Below, piece after piece: positions 10,571 through 22,880 of a DNA stretch of 64,000 nucleotides. The notes under the pieces are model-generated. The model saw only the letters and a list, made by a program, of their open reading frames with translations, did no database searches and was not told the DNA's origin. The DNA is from Streblospio benedicti (Eukaryota > Annelida > Polychaeta > Spionida > Spionidae), in the NCBI GenBank assembly GCA_019095985.1, contig CM032661.1:10947453-11011452 (forward strand), read 5' to 3'. The stretch's first letter is position 1; each line of letters opens with the position of its first letter. The translations under genes and the position numbers were made by a program.

Positions 10571-11662
10571 CGGATTGTGTGGATGCTCGGGTTGAAACAG
10601 AAGAGATTCGGAACACATTAAATCCTCCTCCCTCCCCATCCTTCCCTCTGTACCCCTTCCCTCACACCAGCTCCAATCAGACTACAGGTCTGTGACGGAC
10701 AGAATACACCTCCATCACCTTCCTCCCATCGGCATAAGTTATAGCCATATACACACTACATGTATATGGCAATGATTGATCCCTCTAATATCGCTCCCAC
10801 CAGCTTCTGCTACCCCTGATAAACATGTGTGGAACAGATTAAATGTTACACTCTCCTCTACTCTTCTTTCGGCCGCCACCCCCCTCTTCTCTCCCCAACC
10901 CTCTATACGCCATCCCCATATGAACAGGTCCAGATCAGTCTAAATACATCTCTATCACACCCTTCCTACTGATCGGGTTGAAACATGAAATCTAGAACAG
11001 ATTAAATGATCATCCATTCCCCTCCCATCCTCACCAACATATCATCTACCACCACCCCTCAACAAATCTGGGTGGAACAGACATCTCCCTATCCCCCATC
11101 CCTCACAAAAGCTCCCGTCAGTATATAGGTCTGGGACAGATTAAATACACCTCCATCACCTTCCTTCCATCATCATATGTGACAGCCATACACACTACAT
11201 GTATATGGCAATGATTGATCCGTTTAATAGCCCCTCCCCCCCAGCTACTGCTCGGGTTGGAACCGATAAGATCTGGAGCAGAATAAATCATTCAATAAAT
11301 TAATTTAATAAATGCTCCTCCTTCACCTCATTTCCTCATAACCAACCATAACACCCCCCCCCAAAAAAACACAAAAAACAACAACAAAAAAAAAAACAAA
11401 CAAAAAAAACACCACCACCTCAGCCCAACATGAACACACACAGCCTTTCTGCACCCCTCCACAATGCAATATATAGGTGACTGTAATGTGACGTTCTTGT
11501 TTTTTCATTAAAAACCAATTTATTTGGTTTGAAATGTAGACATTATAACGACCACCAAGTTGTCCTGATTGTACATACATAATTTGGAGCGTGTACGTCT
11601 TCTGGTTAAAATGCCTTTTGTGACCAAAATATCCCTTCTTCCTTTACATATATCTATATAGA
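10571..11662 (-). mobile_element. non-autonomous Helitron copy 1
   Basis: Reverse orientation. The 5' end is at 11662 (minus-strand TCTATATAGATATATG), preceded by A as Helitrons require. The 3' part lies near 10571-10600 (minus strand GTTTCAACCCGAGCA) but the final CTRR end is worn. The interior has degenerate repeated units with CAATGATTGATCC and GGAACAGATTAAAT. It is homologous to 55476-56569. No Rep/helicase gene. Confidence 0.7.
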
Positions 11663-11949
11663 TCTAGATACGTAAATCTAGATCTACTATATCTCGACCT
11701 CCCATGGAAAATTTCTACGATGAAATTGGGTCACAAAACTCAAAGAAACAAGCTACTAGCCCGGGGGATAACTTGGTTCCTTTTCAGGTAGGGGTGTGCC
11801 AATTTGTCTCTGGAAACCGTACCCATACCTATATATCAGATTTTTAAAAATGTAACCCATGTTTATATAAATACAAGTGAAAAAAGCAGTCATACTTATA
11901 TATGTATTTACTCATACTTTAAACCATGTTTTCATTTAAATAAGTACTA

Positions 11950-13308
11950 TTCTATTCTACATTTCTATCTTATTATATGCTGATGATATTGTAATTGTAG
12001 CACCAAGTGAACATAACTTGCAGGGTATGTTAAATATATTAGCTATATGGTCAAATAGATGGAGTATGTTTCTCAATAACAGCAAATCCAAAATAGTACA
12101 CTTTAGAAAAAAAGCAGTTAGCAAGAGTGAATTCAAGTTTAAGGTAGGAAATAAGGATATTTTATATGTAAATAAGACAAATATTTAGGAGTTACTATGG
12201 ATGAAAATCTATCGTATGAGGAAAATTGTGATATCTTGGCGAAATCAGCAGTTTTAAGAATACGGGTTATAAAACATACACAAAGTTATTTGAGTCATGT
12301 GTTGGACCTATAATGGAATATGCCTCAGGGGTATGGGGGTATGATAATTTCAAACATACTGACTCTGTTCAGTTTAGAGCAGCAAGATGCTTTTTAGGGG
12401 TACATAAATTTGCACCAATATTGTCTTTAGTAGGTGAGATGGGTTGGGTATTGCCTCAATAGAAAAGATGGGTCAATATTATTAGACTATGGAATAAACT
12501 TATTACTCTACCTGCCGATAGACTTGCCAAGCACATTTTTTTGAATGATATATATTTAGCAATGTCAAATAATAAGGTAAATTGGTGTAAAAATGTATAT
12601 AGTATACTAAATACTATAGGACTAGAAGACTTATTTTATAACCGCTTACCGTGTGATATTGATATTTTGAAAAAAAGGTTGTTTGTATTGCAACAAGAAA
12701 AATGGTATCAAGCTATTCAAACAAAACCAAAGCTCAGATTTTATAAACTATTCAAGACTAAATTGAATGTTGAAAACTATGTTTTATATAACCTAGAACC
12801 AATTCAAAGGTCTCTTACTGCCCAACTAAGAGCTGGTATACTACCCCTCTTTATTGAAACCGGAAGATTTTATAATATAAAACTTGAAGACAGAATATGT
12901 AAGCTATGTAATATGGACAAAATAGAAAATGAAATTCATTTCCTTTTTGAATGTTCTCTTTATGGTGACCTAATTTATGTAATATAAACACAAATTTTAA
13001 TTTTATCTTTAGAAAATAAACTGGAATTTATATTTGAAAATTGCACTCGTAATACTGCAAACTACGTTTTAAATTGTTTCAATAGAAGAAAGGAGATTAT
13101 ATTTTCAAAATAATGACATGTATATAATCGCACCAAATATATGTAAATTTAATAGGTGACTCTATAAGCCCATAGGGCTGGGCCATCTTGTGTAGTAATA
13201 TATTATGTGTAAACATGTTTCTTTGTCTCATATATTATATTAATGTATATGTTACTGTATATTTATGTAAATGGCATTGTCACTGAAATAAACTATTAAA
13301 ACTAAAAA
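11950..13308 (+). mobile_element. 5'-truncated LINE with RT catalytic motif
   Basis: YADDIVIVAPSEHNLQ near 11975 is the catalytic YADD box of a non-LTR reverse transcriptase. Interrupted frames lead to an intact C-terminal ORF at 12541-12987, containing CKLCNMDKIENEIHFL, a Cys/His segment typical of LINE C termini. An A-rich tail ends near 13308. Several frame breaks make it dead. Clade not assigned. Confidence 0.8.
12541..12987 (+). pseudogene. LINE ORF2 C-terminal fragment, 148 codons
   Basis: The longest surviving frame of the LINE at 11950-13308. It ends with the Cys-rich motif CKLCNMDKIENEIHFLFEC at about residues 120-138. The upstream RT portion is in other frames. Confidence 0.7.
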
Positions 13309-13379
13309 AACTATTGTAGAAATCAGACCATGCTTAAAGCTTTTACTACAAAATAACTATTGAACTATATTGTCTCGTA

Positions 13380-13660
13380 AAATATTGCTTTTCGTCTTCT
13401 CTGACTTTCTGGTTCCATCGGCACTTGTTGGAATAACATCTATTTCTATACGCCCATCATCTGAAATGTTCTGATCTGTTGATTATTTTGTGTTTGTCCT
13501 TTTAACTGCAGTTTTCTTAGAAAATCGTGTTTGTATATATCCCTCAATTGTACTGATTTCTTCTTCCTCGGCTTCCTATGTGCAGCTTTACGGGGGAGGC
13601 TATCATAAACCCCGGGTCATAAACATGCTGTTATAATCGGCTTTTGATCATTAGACAATT
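13380..13660 (-). pseudogene. unrecognised coding-like fragment
   Basis: Minus-strand translation shows a basic stretch HRKPRKKKSVQLRDIY followed by KHDFLRKLQLKGQTQN. It looks like protein sequence rather than random AT-rich DNA, but has stops and no family I recognise. It may be a worn transposon protein. Confidence 0.25.
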
Positions 13661-15200
13661 AGTGATTTAACTCAGCAGAGGCCGTGACAATCGTTTACAT
13701 TAGCTATTGTACACCCCTTGCTAAGATGCTTGTTGTGGAACAAGTTACATTCACAGTTCAAATGCCCATTGAGGTGGGCATTCTAACATTAGACTTGACA
13801 TTCATATAAGCCCAGAGAGATGAGGTGAGCATCGGATCCTGCTCACAACTTCGCACAATCTGAGTGGAATCTCCATCAAAATCAGCCAAGTATGCTGACA
13901 ACAATTCTGTTCTGCTTTTTGCCAGATTACGAAGACACTTATTCTAAAAAATTACTAGACATGATTTTAAATTAAAATACTGCACCAACGCAAGCTCTTC
14001 ATGCTTCTAAGTAACCTAGATATGCAATTACATAAATCTGATCATTCCATCATTTTCAAACTGTAAATTTGCAAATTTTACACACTTTGAAGAGGTAAAG
14101 CCCATTGAAATGTAAGAGCAATTTTGCATAGTTGGGACTGCCACTGACTTAAACCAGTGAAGGATAGCAAAACTCTGTTGGTCAATAATGTCCAAATGCT
14201 CAGGAGATTATACAACGTCATTAACGATTACAAACATTAGATGTGAAATCTTGACATAATATAGGGATTATTTATATGTTTCTAAAAGCATATAAACACA
14301 GCTGTTCCAGTCATTGCCCATTTGCCTCTTAACAATATGGCTATTTTGCATGGTTAAAAGCCTGAAATGTTTAAATTTTCTGTAAGTGCGTACATCCTTT
14401 CAAGTTATGAAGAAGCACAAGGTGTGAATCAGTTCCAATAATTTACAGAATAAGTGTCCAAGGGAAAAATATTGTAAGAAGCCCCAATTTGTGGAATAAA
14501 GTTGGTGTCCGCAAAATTATAACATCACAGATGCTTTCAAGTTTTTAAAACATTAAATACTATGTTATCTTATGTATAACTATCCAGTGTGTCATACATG
14601 TAAATGATTTTCATTAGAGAACAGTAATTTGAATAATTAGGTCATAAAGTGGCAAAATTGATACACTGTAAAACTAGAAATGTTTGTGCATGTCGTAATT
14701 TCAAAACGCAAACTTAAATAGTCAGCAAACATTAATAGCCTGATGTCTGCAAGACAGAAAAAATGAGGACTTGTCTCTGGAAAGTTGGGATTAACCAATC
14801 TGTAAAACTTGCCAATAAGTGTCATGCAAGGTGTTGGTGTTTTCACAAAACATCCTCGAATAAGAAGTCTTAATTATCTTCAAAATTATGAAGGATGCAT
14901 TCCATTCATTTCATGTTGAGGCGCTAATTAACACTATCAACTTAAAAATTCTATTTAGTAAGTTTTGCCTACTTTTAGTACAGCATTAGGTGTTTTTAAC
15001 ACTCAGAATAAAAACTTTTAAATTATTATATTTCTGATTGGAGATTAATCTGCGAAAGAAATAACGATGAACAAACCTTTGGGCTTTTTATTCAAACAGA
15101 ACCAAAACTTTGGGCCGTGTAATAGCCCCTACACACAACACTTAAGGTAAATAAAAATAAGACAAGAAAAGGCAATGTTAATCGTAAGAAGATACATCAA
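13661..15200. other. no gene seen; one MITE piece
   Basis: AT-rich intergenic sequence. At 14664-14790 is a partial copy of the MITE family that begins ACTGTAAAACTAGAA (fuller copies at 52747 and 55204). Nothing else is supported. Confidence 0.55.
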
Positions 15201-15201
15201 T

Positions 15202-15301
15202 NNNNNNNNNNNNNNNNNNNNNNNNNNNNNNNNNNNNNNNNNNNNNNNNNNNNNNNNNNNNNNNNNNNNNNNNNNNNNNNNNNNNNNNNNNNNNNNNNNN
15301 N
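15202..15301. other. assembly gap of 100 N
   Basis: Exactly 100 N, a conventional unknown-size gap. It cuts the LINE that continues to its right. Confidence 0.99.
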
Positions 15302-15870
15302 CTTGAATACTGTAATGTAGTTGCTCACCCCCAGTTTGAACGTCAGAGAAAGCTACTGGAGGAGTCCAGCGCAGGGCCACAAGGATGGTACCACAACTGA
15401 GGGGTCTGGACTATATCCAAAGACTTGAGAAGCTGAAACTCCCATCCCTCTATTACAGGAGAGCAAGAGGGGACATCATTGAAGCTTATAAATACTTACA
15501 TGGACTGTACCAAGTTGATCCTTGTCCACTAGAGATTGATCAGAAAGGCAACACCAGGGGGAATAGCTTGAAACTTTTGAAGAAAAGACATGAGAAAGCG
15601 GTGAGGAAGAACTTCTTCACATACAGGGTGGTAAACCCATGGAACAAGCTACCTGATGAAGTGGTCCCAGCTCCAACCATAAACACTCTTAAAAACAGAC
15701 TTGATAAACACTGGCAAAAAATCCATTACACACTGGATTCTGATATAGTGTGACCTTCCCCACGCACTTAGTTATTGTTGTGACAAGATGAACTGGCTAA
15801 GAAAAGTTATAATCAGTAACAGGTCCATGACCTACGAAGACTGAAAAAGGATAATAAAAAAAAATCAAAT
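15302..15870 (+). mobile_element. LINE 3' end after the gap
   Basis: LEYCNVVAHP begins right after the gap. After one frame shift, ORF 15385-15753 encodes LPSLYYRRARGDIIEAYK and RVVNPWNKLPDEVV, the characteristic C-terminal end of CR1/jockey-like LINE ORF2. A 3' UTR and an A-rich tail end near 15870. The 5' part is in or beyond the gap. Confidence 0.8.
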
Positions 15871-17010
15871 GTTTGGCAGAAAAAAGATGGCGGCGGAAAA
15901 TCGTAACATGCATATGGGAGTCGAGTCCCCTAATAAGGAACCGTCTCTGGCAGGCTCTGCCGCGCCTGTATAATAGTTTACAATAATGTTAATGGCCACA
16001 TGCTTACGAGAATACAGATCCACTAGCGCAAAACGTGCAGCGTTCAACGTAGGACACAGTGCGTTCAACGTGTTCCTTAAAACGTCAACCCTTCAAACAA
16101 TAACGTGCCCCGCATTTCTCTGAACGTCTTACATAACCTGGCCGTCATCTCGGATTACAAACCAAATGTGTCAACTAGACCAGGCTATGTATTCAATACA
16201 GAGTCTGGTTGAACGAGGCTAGCATTTGCCGAGCATCTGCTCCCAATAGGCAGCGCACGTTTGGCGTATGTTTGACGCATGTTTGGCGTATGGTCGACGT
16301 ACAAAAATCAATGGATTGCCACATGAGCTGCAAGACAGCGTATAAAGGCTATGTCCCACCGGGGTCTGCGTATGTTGAGCAGATGCTTAGCTGATAAAAC
16401 CACTGAAAAATGTCATATACGTCAACCATACATTCATTGTCTGTTTTATGCCTGCTGAAAGGTCGCTGACAGTCCACCCACAAAAGATTTCTAGCAAGAT
16501 TATCAATCTGTAAGCCGGCATCTGCTTTCGATGTATTGTACAGCACAAAACCTCCCCAGCGTACAGCAGCAGATAAAAATCAATAATTGTATGTCGACCA
16601 TACGCTGACCTTGCGCCGATGGTCTGCTAACACTGCTCAGCATCTGCTGGGTATCGGGAGCTGATGGGGAGAGGATAGGGAGCACATGAAACGTTGGCGT
16701 AAGCTTAGCAGACGTTTAAACTACTATGGCATACATTCAGCGGCTTCTCGACATATACTCGATGTATGTTTAGTGAGTTAGTGTTAGAATGTCGATTCCC
16801 AGCGTTCATTCGGCGCATATCAGCAGATATTGGGCAGCAGATTAGCAATATCCAAGCATATGAATGTTGTATTACTGGCGTAGGGCCGATGTATGGTTAG
16901 GTGCGGCTATAAATTGATGTGGCAATTCCCCGACACCATAGGCGCAATTGATGGCAAGCACGTGGCAATCAGGTGTCACTTAAATAGTGGCTCAAAGTAC
17001 TACAACTAAA

Positions 17011-17345
17011 TGTAAATGTAAATGTCCGGTTTATAGTCTTGATCCAAGTTTTGATTATCCAATTTACACCAGGTCATTGGCACATTCAATGATCAGCAAT
17101 TGATCATTTCTCATATGCTTGCATCGGCAGCACATTCAGCGCACAATGCTAATCACACACAAAATCACTCACTCACTGTTTCAACCCAATGACCTGTACC
17201 TAATTAACGTGTAGGTGCCACGAAGCAGTGGTCAACGGTGTAGGGATGAGTTTGCTCAACACCCACCACCAGACCCGACTGGGAATCGAACGCATGACCT
17301 TCTGGTCATGAGTCCAACTCCCTAACCACTCGGCCACGGAAGCAC
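17011..17345 (-). mobile_element. tRNA-derived SINE inserted in the Harbinger transposase
   Basis: On the minus strand, a pol III A box (TGGCCGAGTGGTTAGGG, about 17336-17320) and B box (GTTCGATTCCC, 17291-17281) define a tRNA-like head. The body contains GGTCTGGTGGTG and the tail is a short repeat read as ATTTAC units at 17011-17025. AACTA occurs on both sides and fits a target duplication. A sister copy is at 26130-26360. Confidence 0.82.
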
Positions 17346-17554
17346 ACGGAACTACAAAGATTTTACTCGTTATATTCTTCGCCATGGTGAGCTCAGTCTA
17401 CAGATTTATCTACATCAATGTGACAGCAAAGGAAGCTTCTTCAGACGCCAAAATCTACAACAGTTATCTACGTGCTCATTTTCATTACAACAACATCGGG
17501 GCTTCGCCAGCTGCAGAACCACTAAAGTAGCAAAGCGCCTGACGGGTCTTTTGA

Positions 17555-17725
17555 CAGATGGTCGGCGTACAGATTCGAATGCTTAGAAAATCCTCGAAAC
17601 TGTGCTCGGCCCAGCAGTATTGTTCTTTGCCAACTGTGTGTTGGCAGGATTAGTTCAATTAAATTCCTTGTAATAAACACATATTTAACAGCATCTATTA
17701 CCTACTACCTAAAGACAGACATTCT
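17555..17725 (+). repeat. 170-bp direct repeat, copy 1
   Basis: Starts at CAGATGGTCGGCGTACAG and runs through GAATGC to CTACCTAAAGACAGACAT. It is repeated at 18485-18655 with roughly nine in ten bases identical by eye. It separates the middle and C-terminal parts of the Harbinger transposase. Confidence 0.8.
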
Positions 17726-18484
17726 TCATAGTTGGTGATGAGTACGTACCTCATGAAGCCATATAGTAGCAGAAACCTCACCAACGACGAGCGCATCTTC
17801 AACTACCGTTTGTCCAGGGCAAGGAGGATGGCCGAGAATTCATTCGGTATACTCGCCAATAGATATTGTTTGCTGCTGACAACAATGGGCCGGGAAACAA
17901 ACACTGTTTGCCTCATTGTTACCACCTGCTGTCTTCTGCACAGCCTGATGAGAACAAGGTATCCTTAACTTCAAAACCTGCTGCTGGACCGAGAGATTAT
18001 CCGTGAATGGAGACAGCACAAAAACCTTGAAGACACGCTCGTTCACAACGTACAAGGACCAGAGCTTCAAGGGAAGGCAAGGTCCTCTGGAACCTCAGCA
18101 AGCACAGGTGCAACTCTTCTGCTGGTTCCGTTCCATGCCAGGAGCAAAGGGTCATGGAACCAGGACATCTGCCAAGACAATGAGGATTGTGGAACTGTGT
18201 TGTGACTGGGTTTTGACTGCGATGGAATTTGCCGTTTTCCACGTTAGCGATTGAGACATGTAATACTTGAATAAATGCTATATTTTGTTTATGAGATGGT
18301 TGTACAAAAAGTATTGCATCGATGTGCCGGTTTTCCGCTCGCAGTCTGTTGGCTGTCTGCCAAATTTCTGCTTACTGTCTGTCGAGCTTACGCTGGCTGT
18401 CTGCCAACCGTCTGCTTTTATCGGCTGGTTGCGCCTGACTTGTCACATTTTAGAGTCTTTCGACAGATGGTCGGCGTAGTCTTT

Positions 18485-18655
18485 CGACAGATGGTCGGCG
18501 TACAGATTCGAATGCCTAGAAAATCATGGAAACTGTGCTCGGCCGGCAGTATTGTTCTTTGCCAACTGTGTGTTGACAGGAGTAGTTCAATTAAAGTCCT
18601 TGTAATAAACACATATTTAACATAATCTTTTACCTACTACCCAAAAACAGACATA
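18485..18655 (+). repeat. 170-bp direct repeat, copy 2
   Basis: Second copy of 17555-17725. Just before it, CTTTCGACAGATGGTCGGCG occurs twice in tandem (about 18460 and 18480), so this repeat seems prone to local duplication. Confidence 0.8.
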
Positions 18656-18949
18656 TAACGTACTGCTATATGGCCAAGGCTGAGGGTTATAGAGTGAAAT
18701 TAGAATTATATTTTATTGATCACTTGGACAACCAGTGTAATTGATCTTGCCACAAACCCTAATCCTTCGATTTTTATTTTGAGTATACCCCGATTGGTTG
18801 CAGCTCTGCCACCCCACCCCCACCCCCATTGCAATGTCTTGACCTACTCCTTACCTAGTAGGCACCTGGAGAAGTCGCCGATATCGAGGATCAGAACGAG
18901 ACATTAATGCGAATGTTTGCATACAAATTTGCCCATTCCACTATCGCCA

Positions 18950-19125
18950 TCTAAAATACGTGGTAAAGACTAGGTCCAGAATAAAGTCAGACAACAAGAT
19001 CCAAACAAGATCCAGACATGGTAAAGACCTGGTCTTGATAAGGTTAGGACATGGTACAGACATGCTCCAGACATGATCCCGACCATGGAGACATGGTAGA
19101 GACCAAGAAAATTTGTCAGGCCGTA
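18950..19125. repeat. degenerate repeat of CATGATCCAGACATGGT-like units, left part
   Basis: Low-order tandem variation on AGACATGGTA and AAGATCCAGACATG. A related stretch is at 21250-21370, on the other side of the element at 19147-21213, so that element probably split one array. Confidence 0.55.
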
Positions 19126-19370
19126 ACCTCGTTTAGATGCTGGTTAGGGACAATGCAATATTTACCAGGCAGGGGGACCGGTGCATTCGGTAGGGGGACA
19201 GGTACTTTTTTCAAGGTGCAAAGTAGGGGGACCTGATGATTTTTCATTCTTATTGGGCATGGGACGTGTACTTTTTTTCACCTGCTGAAATCCCACTTTG
19301 ACAGGAGCGAATCGGTACAAATTATTCACGTGACCGGTACAATGTTGCTCACCTGGTCATAGTTAAAGCC

Positions 19371-20070
19371 GCGTCTCACTGGTTCCGGCGCACTGGGAAC
19401 TTACGCCCAGCTGATAAAAATCAGTTGGATATCCAGATTTTTTCATCAACGCTAAGCATCTGCCGGCTACGCCGACCCTTCGCCTACCCAGCGTACCTTT
19501 GCCGCTTTACGTACGTATGACTTGCTTGTAACGCTCGCTGCCAGTACCCCGCCAAAATATTTCTAGGAAGATTATCGATCGGTCCGCGCTTTTACTCTCC
19601 CAGGTTTTGGGCTGCTCAAACATCGAAAGCGTAAACGGCATACGCCAATCGATAATCCATTGATTTTTTATGTGGGGCATACGTCCTACATATGCCGAAC
19701 ATACGCTACAAATGAGCTGAATATCCTCCGCTATTGGGAGCAGATGCTCTGCAGATGAAAACGTTGGCGTAAGCTTGGCGCACCTTAAGCATACGATGGC
19801 GTACATTCAGCAGGTGTTCAACGTATTGTAGATGTATGTTCAGCGGGTGGCAGACAGTGAACGCAAGGTCAGCGTAACCCCGATGCACAACCGACGCACA
19901 AAAAAAAGTCTGGCTTTTTTTTGTGTGTCGATGGTGCATCAGGGTTACGCTGACCTTGCTTTCACTGTCTGCTTTTCTTACGCCAGTCTTGCGCCGGCTG
20001 TGAGTTGACTATGCGCTGGCGAAAAAAAATAATTTAATGCCAAAAAGGGGTTACCTATCAGCAGATGCTT
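19371..20070. mobile_element. Harbinger-like MITE copy B (nested)
   Basis: Begins after TTA with AAGCCGCGTCTCACTGG and continues with the GCGTA/AGCAGATGC motif mixture seen at 26820. A local inverted repeat around 19860-19980 (AAGGTCAGCGTAACC and its complement) could form a hairpin. The right end is unclear, near 20070. Confidence 0.6.
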
Positions 20071-21060
20071 GACGTATAAAAATAATTTGCCCGTAAATTC
20101 TCTATAGATGACATTGAACGTAGAAAAAAATAAGTGTTGCAACAATGTGTAAAGCTAAATGAACTATTATGTGAATATGTGATTTCTTATTCGCGAAACG
20201 ACTATTTTTATCCAAGTAGAATATATTGAACGCAATATAACTATCTTAGCACAATTTTTCAAGAGGCTCTGTTCACTACCAGAATGGCACAAACAACAAA
20301 CACATGATAACCAATGTGAATTTTAATTAACAAAATATAAGAAAATAAATCGGAGATGCAATAAAAAACATATCCATATATACACATCAATACCTTTCAA
20401 ATCCCTTCTTGTACTTCTTGTACAGGGAAAATATGGTAGCATAAAATGTGTAAAAGAAAACAGAAATTACAAAATATAACATGACTCGATCTTTTAATAA
20501 AAAATGATAATGCTGATAAATACTTGAGCAAGTTATTTATTGGCAAAAATGCGTATTTTCAGCAATTTTAACCTTGAAAATAATATATGATTACTCTGAT
20601 GTCAATCAACAAACAGAAAATGGTAATAAAGATAAAAATCACAAAAGTATGGATGGAAAAACATGTTAAAACATGAAACTAGGGTCAGTATTACTATAAA
20701 ACAAGATTTGTTTGTGCACACAAACTTCAATAGTCAGCAAACATTAATAGCCTATGATGAGTAGCTCCAGGATTGACCAAAACCGCAAACTAAAGTCAAA
20801 ATAATACATAGACGAAAACAGCAAAAGTCAATAGCCAGTATATGTACATTTTGCATGTCAATTATGTAGACAATTAACATGGTTAAACTACTGAACAGAA
20901 ATCCGTAAATAGATCCCACATGTAAATGAAAATATGTTATAATGGCCTGAATTATCTACCACCTCTAGATTACTGCTGCTTTTATACTGCCTCTATTTAA
21001 ATTCATTTTGCGGATTCTCCACATCAATTCAATTTTATCTCACATGTCAAAAAAGGTTTA
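20071..21060. other. AT-rich interior of the TIR element; MITE fragment
   Basis: No coding signal. About 20690-20850 matches the ACTGTAAAACTAGAA MITE family (shared AATAGTCAGCAAACATTAAT). The remainder is unassigned. Confidence 0.5.
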
Positions 21061-21249
21061 TATTCATGGGAGGGGACACAGACTTTTTTTATGAATGGAG
21101 GTCATGGGACATCAGTTTTTTTTTCATCACATCAGCATGGGACATGACCTTTTTTCAGACAAGGTTTTTTAATATGCACCGGTCCCCCCGCCTGATAAAT
21201 ATTGCACCGTCCCTTATGGTAGTAGAGTGGGGTTTCATACATAGTGTCT

Positions 21250-21370
21250 TGAGCTAAAAGGGAATGGATACAAGATCCCAACATGGTCAAGACCAGAAAG
21301 TCTAGGTTAAAACTAGCTCCTGGCATGATCCGAACATGAGCCAGACGAGGTTCCGACAAGTATGGTTAAG
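21250..21370. repeat. degenerate CATG-rich repeat, right part
   Basis: Resembles 18950-19125 (GATCCCAACATGGTCAAGAC, GATCCGAACATGAGCCAGAC). See that entry. Confidence 0.5.
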
Positions 21371-21734
21371 AATAACCGAAAATAGAGTATTGATCTTTAA
21401 AGTCTTCAACAAACACCCGGGACGTTTATAGTTCCGCGCCATTGGAGCGGAACTAAAATGTCGCTGTCTAGTTCCGCTTTGGACGGAGACTTTTCACGAA
21501 GATCAGACGACGACTGGCTCCCAACTATGGAGACTACATAAGGATTAGATGTCTTTATGTGAAAATTAAGCAGAAAAAACAGGAATGATGCAAACGCACG
21601 ACTTACAAAACACACATGCTACACACACCAATGCACATGTACTCTCGAAAACGTACAATTTTGCTTGATGTAATTAGGTCACTTTAGGCTTAGACGTGGG
21701 AGCCACCACATCGTAGGGAACTAGCATCCCCTAA

Positions 21735-22880
21735 TACTTGTGTTTGGGGCCTTTGTCAAAATATACGCACGGCCTACAATGTTTATTTGCCGCCAGCATC
21801 TGTGCGAAGTCCTCCGCGTGTGGAGGCCATCAATCTGACCTGGTTACCACCACTGACATGACTGTTGCTGAGACTGAGTTGGACTGCCTCTGGACACGAG
21901 GGCAATCCCATCGGGATTCCCTCAACGTCTGGGGGCGCCAATTGTTCTCTTGACACGTGGGCATACGTGCCAGACGGGATGAAGAGGCCGTCCTCTGCCA
22001 CAGAGGACGGGGACATTACCACTTGCACCCCACTCTGATCGCGTTGTATCCCATAGTCTTGCCACCACGGCTAACTTGACTGCTGACCTGGTCACCGTTC
22101 AGGGCACAGCTGGACGAAATGACGGTCCCATCGAGATTAGGGGTGGGCCAACTGATGCTACACACCAACACAAGTACCGGATCACCACGGAGCTATTCTC
22201 CAGCTCTGGAATCCCTCCAGTACAAGGTACGAGACAGTCGCTAATCCTTGCAACACGGTTCCCAGGACAGTCAGCCTGAATCATAACGCATACACTATCC
22301 AATCTGAGGCCGCTATTCAAAGTGTTCGTTCACCCCTGGTCAGGACAGTTAATAGAAGCCATAATGCAAACATAAATCGGTTTCAGACTGTCTCTTGCAC
22401 ATGCTAACCAGTCTCTGGACGTGACCAGGGTGGGTCAAGCGAGCAGTGACCCTCTCCAGCGGCGTACTTTCTCCAAGTACTTTCGGGAATAGAAAACCCC
22501 TTGGCCCTGACGGCACTGATGATGAGGAGGTGTGGTTTCTGAGCTGGGTTGAGTACAATACTTAAGTTATGACAAGATTCCCAGCCTCTCCCACCATACG
22601 CCACCTGGGTAACATTGTGGGATCCGAACCTTGGACCTTGAATGAATTAACCTATCTCAAACCCGACCTCAGGGACCTCTGGCATGGGTGATCTCTGTGC
22701 AACCCGCACAGCAAGTCAGCGAACTGGAGGCCTACAAAAACGAACTCCAACAGATCTGTGCTACATTGCATCCATGTGAAGCAACATTGTACACTGCGTG
22801 TTTGGAGGCTCGTATGTGCCAGGTGCCTCCTGGTTTGGAAGGATGAGGTTTTCGATCCGGCCAGTGATGTGATGAGCCTC
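21735..22880 (+). pseudogene. anonymous coding-like repeat, copy 1
   Basis: GC-richer than its surroundings. Broken frames give SLDVTRVGQASSDPLQ (about 22411), RHLGNIVGSEPWTLNEL (about 22601) and WVISVQPAQQVSELEAY. Each has a counterpart at 30700-31025 (ALDVTQTPTRPATPG, RYLGSIAGFEPGTLDEL, VLSVHTVQQLMLEEL), so a once-coding segment is shared. I do not recognise the family. The minus-strand ORF at 22652-23092 is regarded as a shadow. Confidence 0.5.

Larger units (their letters stand above)
16912..18000 (+). pseudogene. Harbinger transposase (DDE_Tnp_4, HARBI1-like), broken
   Basis: Three separated parts are visible: FPDTIGAIDGKHVAI with the first catalytic Asp (16930-16975); VIFFAMVSSVYRFIYINV then SSDAKIYNSYL with the second Asp (17370-17470); and, at 17732-17968, YLMKPYSSRNLTNDE and FNYRLSRARRMAENSFGILA with the catalytic Glu region. 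A SINE (17011-17345) interrupts the first two, and a duplicated 170-bp segment precedes the third. Frame breaks make it inactive. Harbinger transposase cuts and pastes DNA with 3-bp TWA duplications. A domesticated gene is unlikely given the insertions. Confidence 0.85.
16200..18660 (+). mobile_element. PIF/Harbinger-type element, degraded
   Basis: A transposase pseudogene (16912-18000) is flanked by unusual subterminal DNA: 16200-16900 and 18330-18510 are full of short related motifs in both orientations (GGCGTATG, AGCAGATGC, CTGTCTGCC). The same motif style recurs at 19371-20070, 24466-24562 and 26820-27344, where the end AAGCCGCGTCYCACTG is visible. Exact ends of this copy were not determined. 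Confidence 0.7.
19147..21213. mobile_element. 2.07-kb TIR element with TTA duplication
   Basis: The left end GGGACAATGCAATATTTACC and the right end, read in reverse as GGGACGGTGCAATATTTATC, form an inverted repeat of about 40 bp containing GGGGGACCGGTGCAT. TTA flanks both sides (19144-19146, 21214-21216). No transposase inside. It carries Harbinger-like repeat DNA at 19371-20070. A 3-bp TTA duplication fits the PIF/Harbinger superfamily. Confidence 0.78.
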
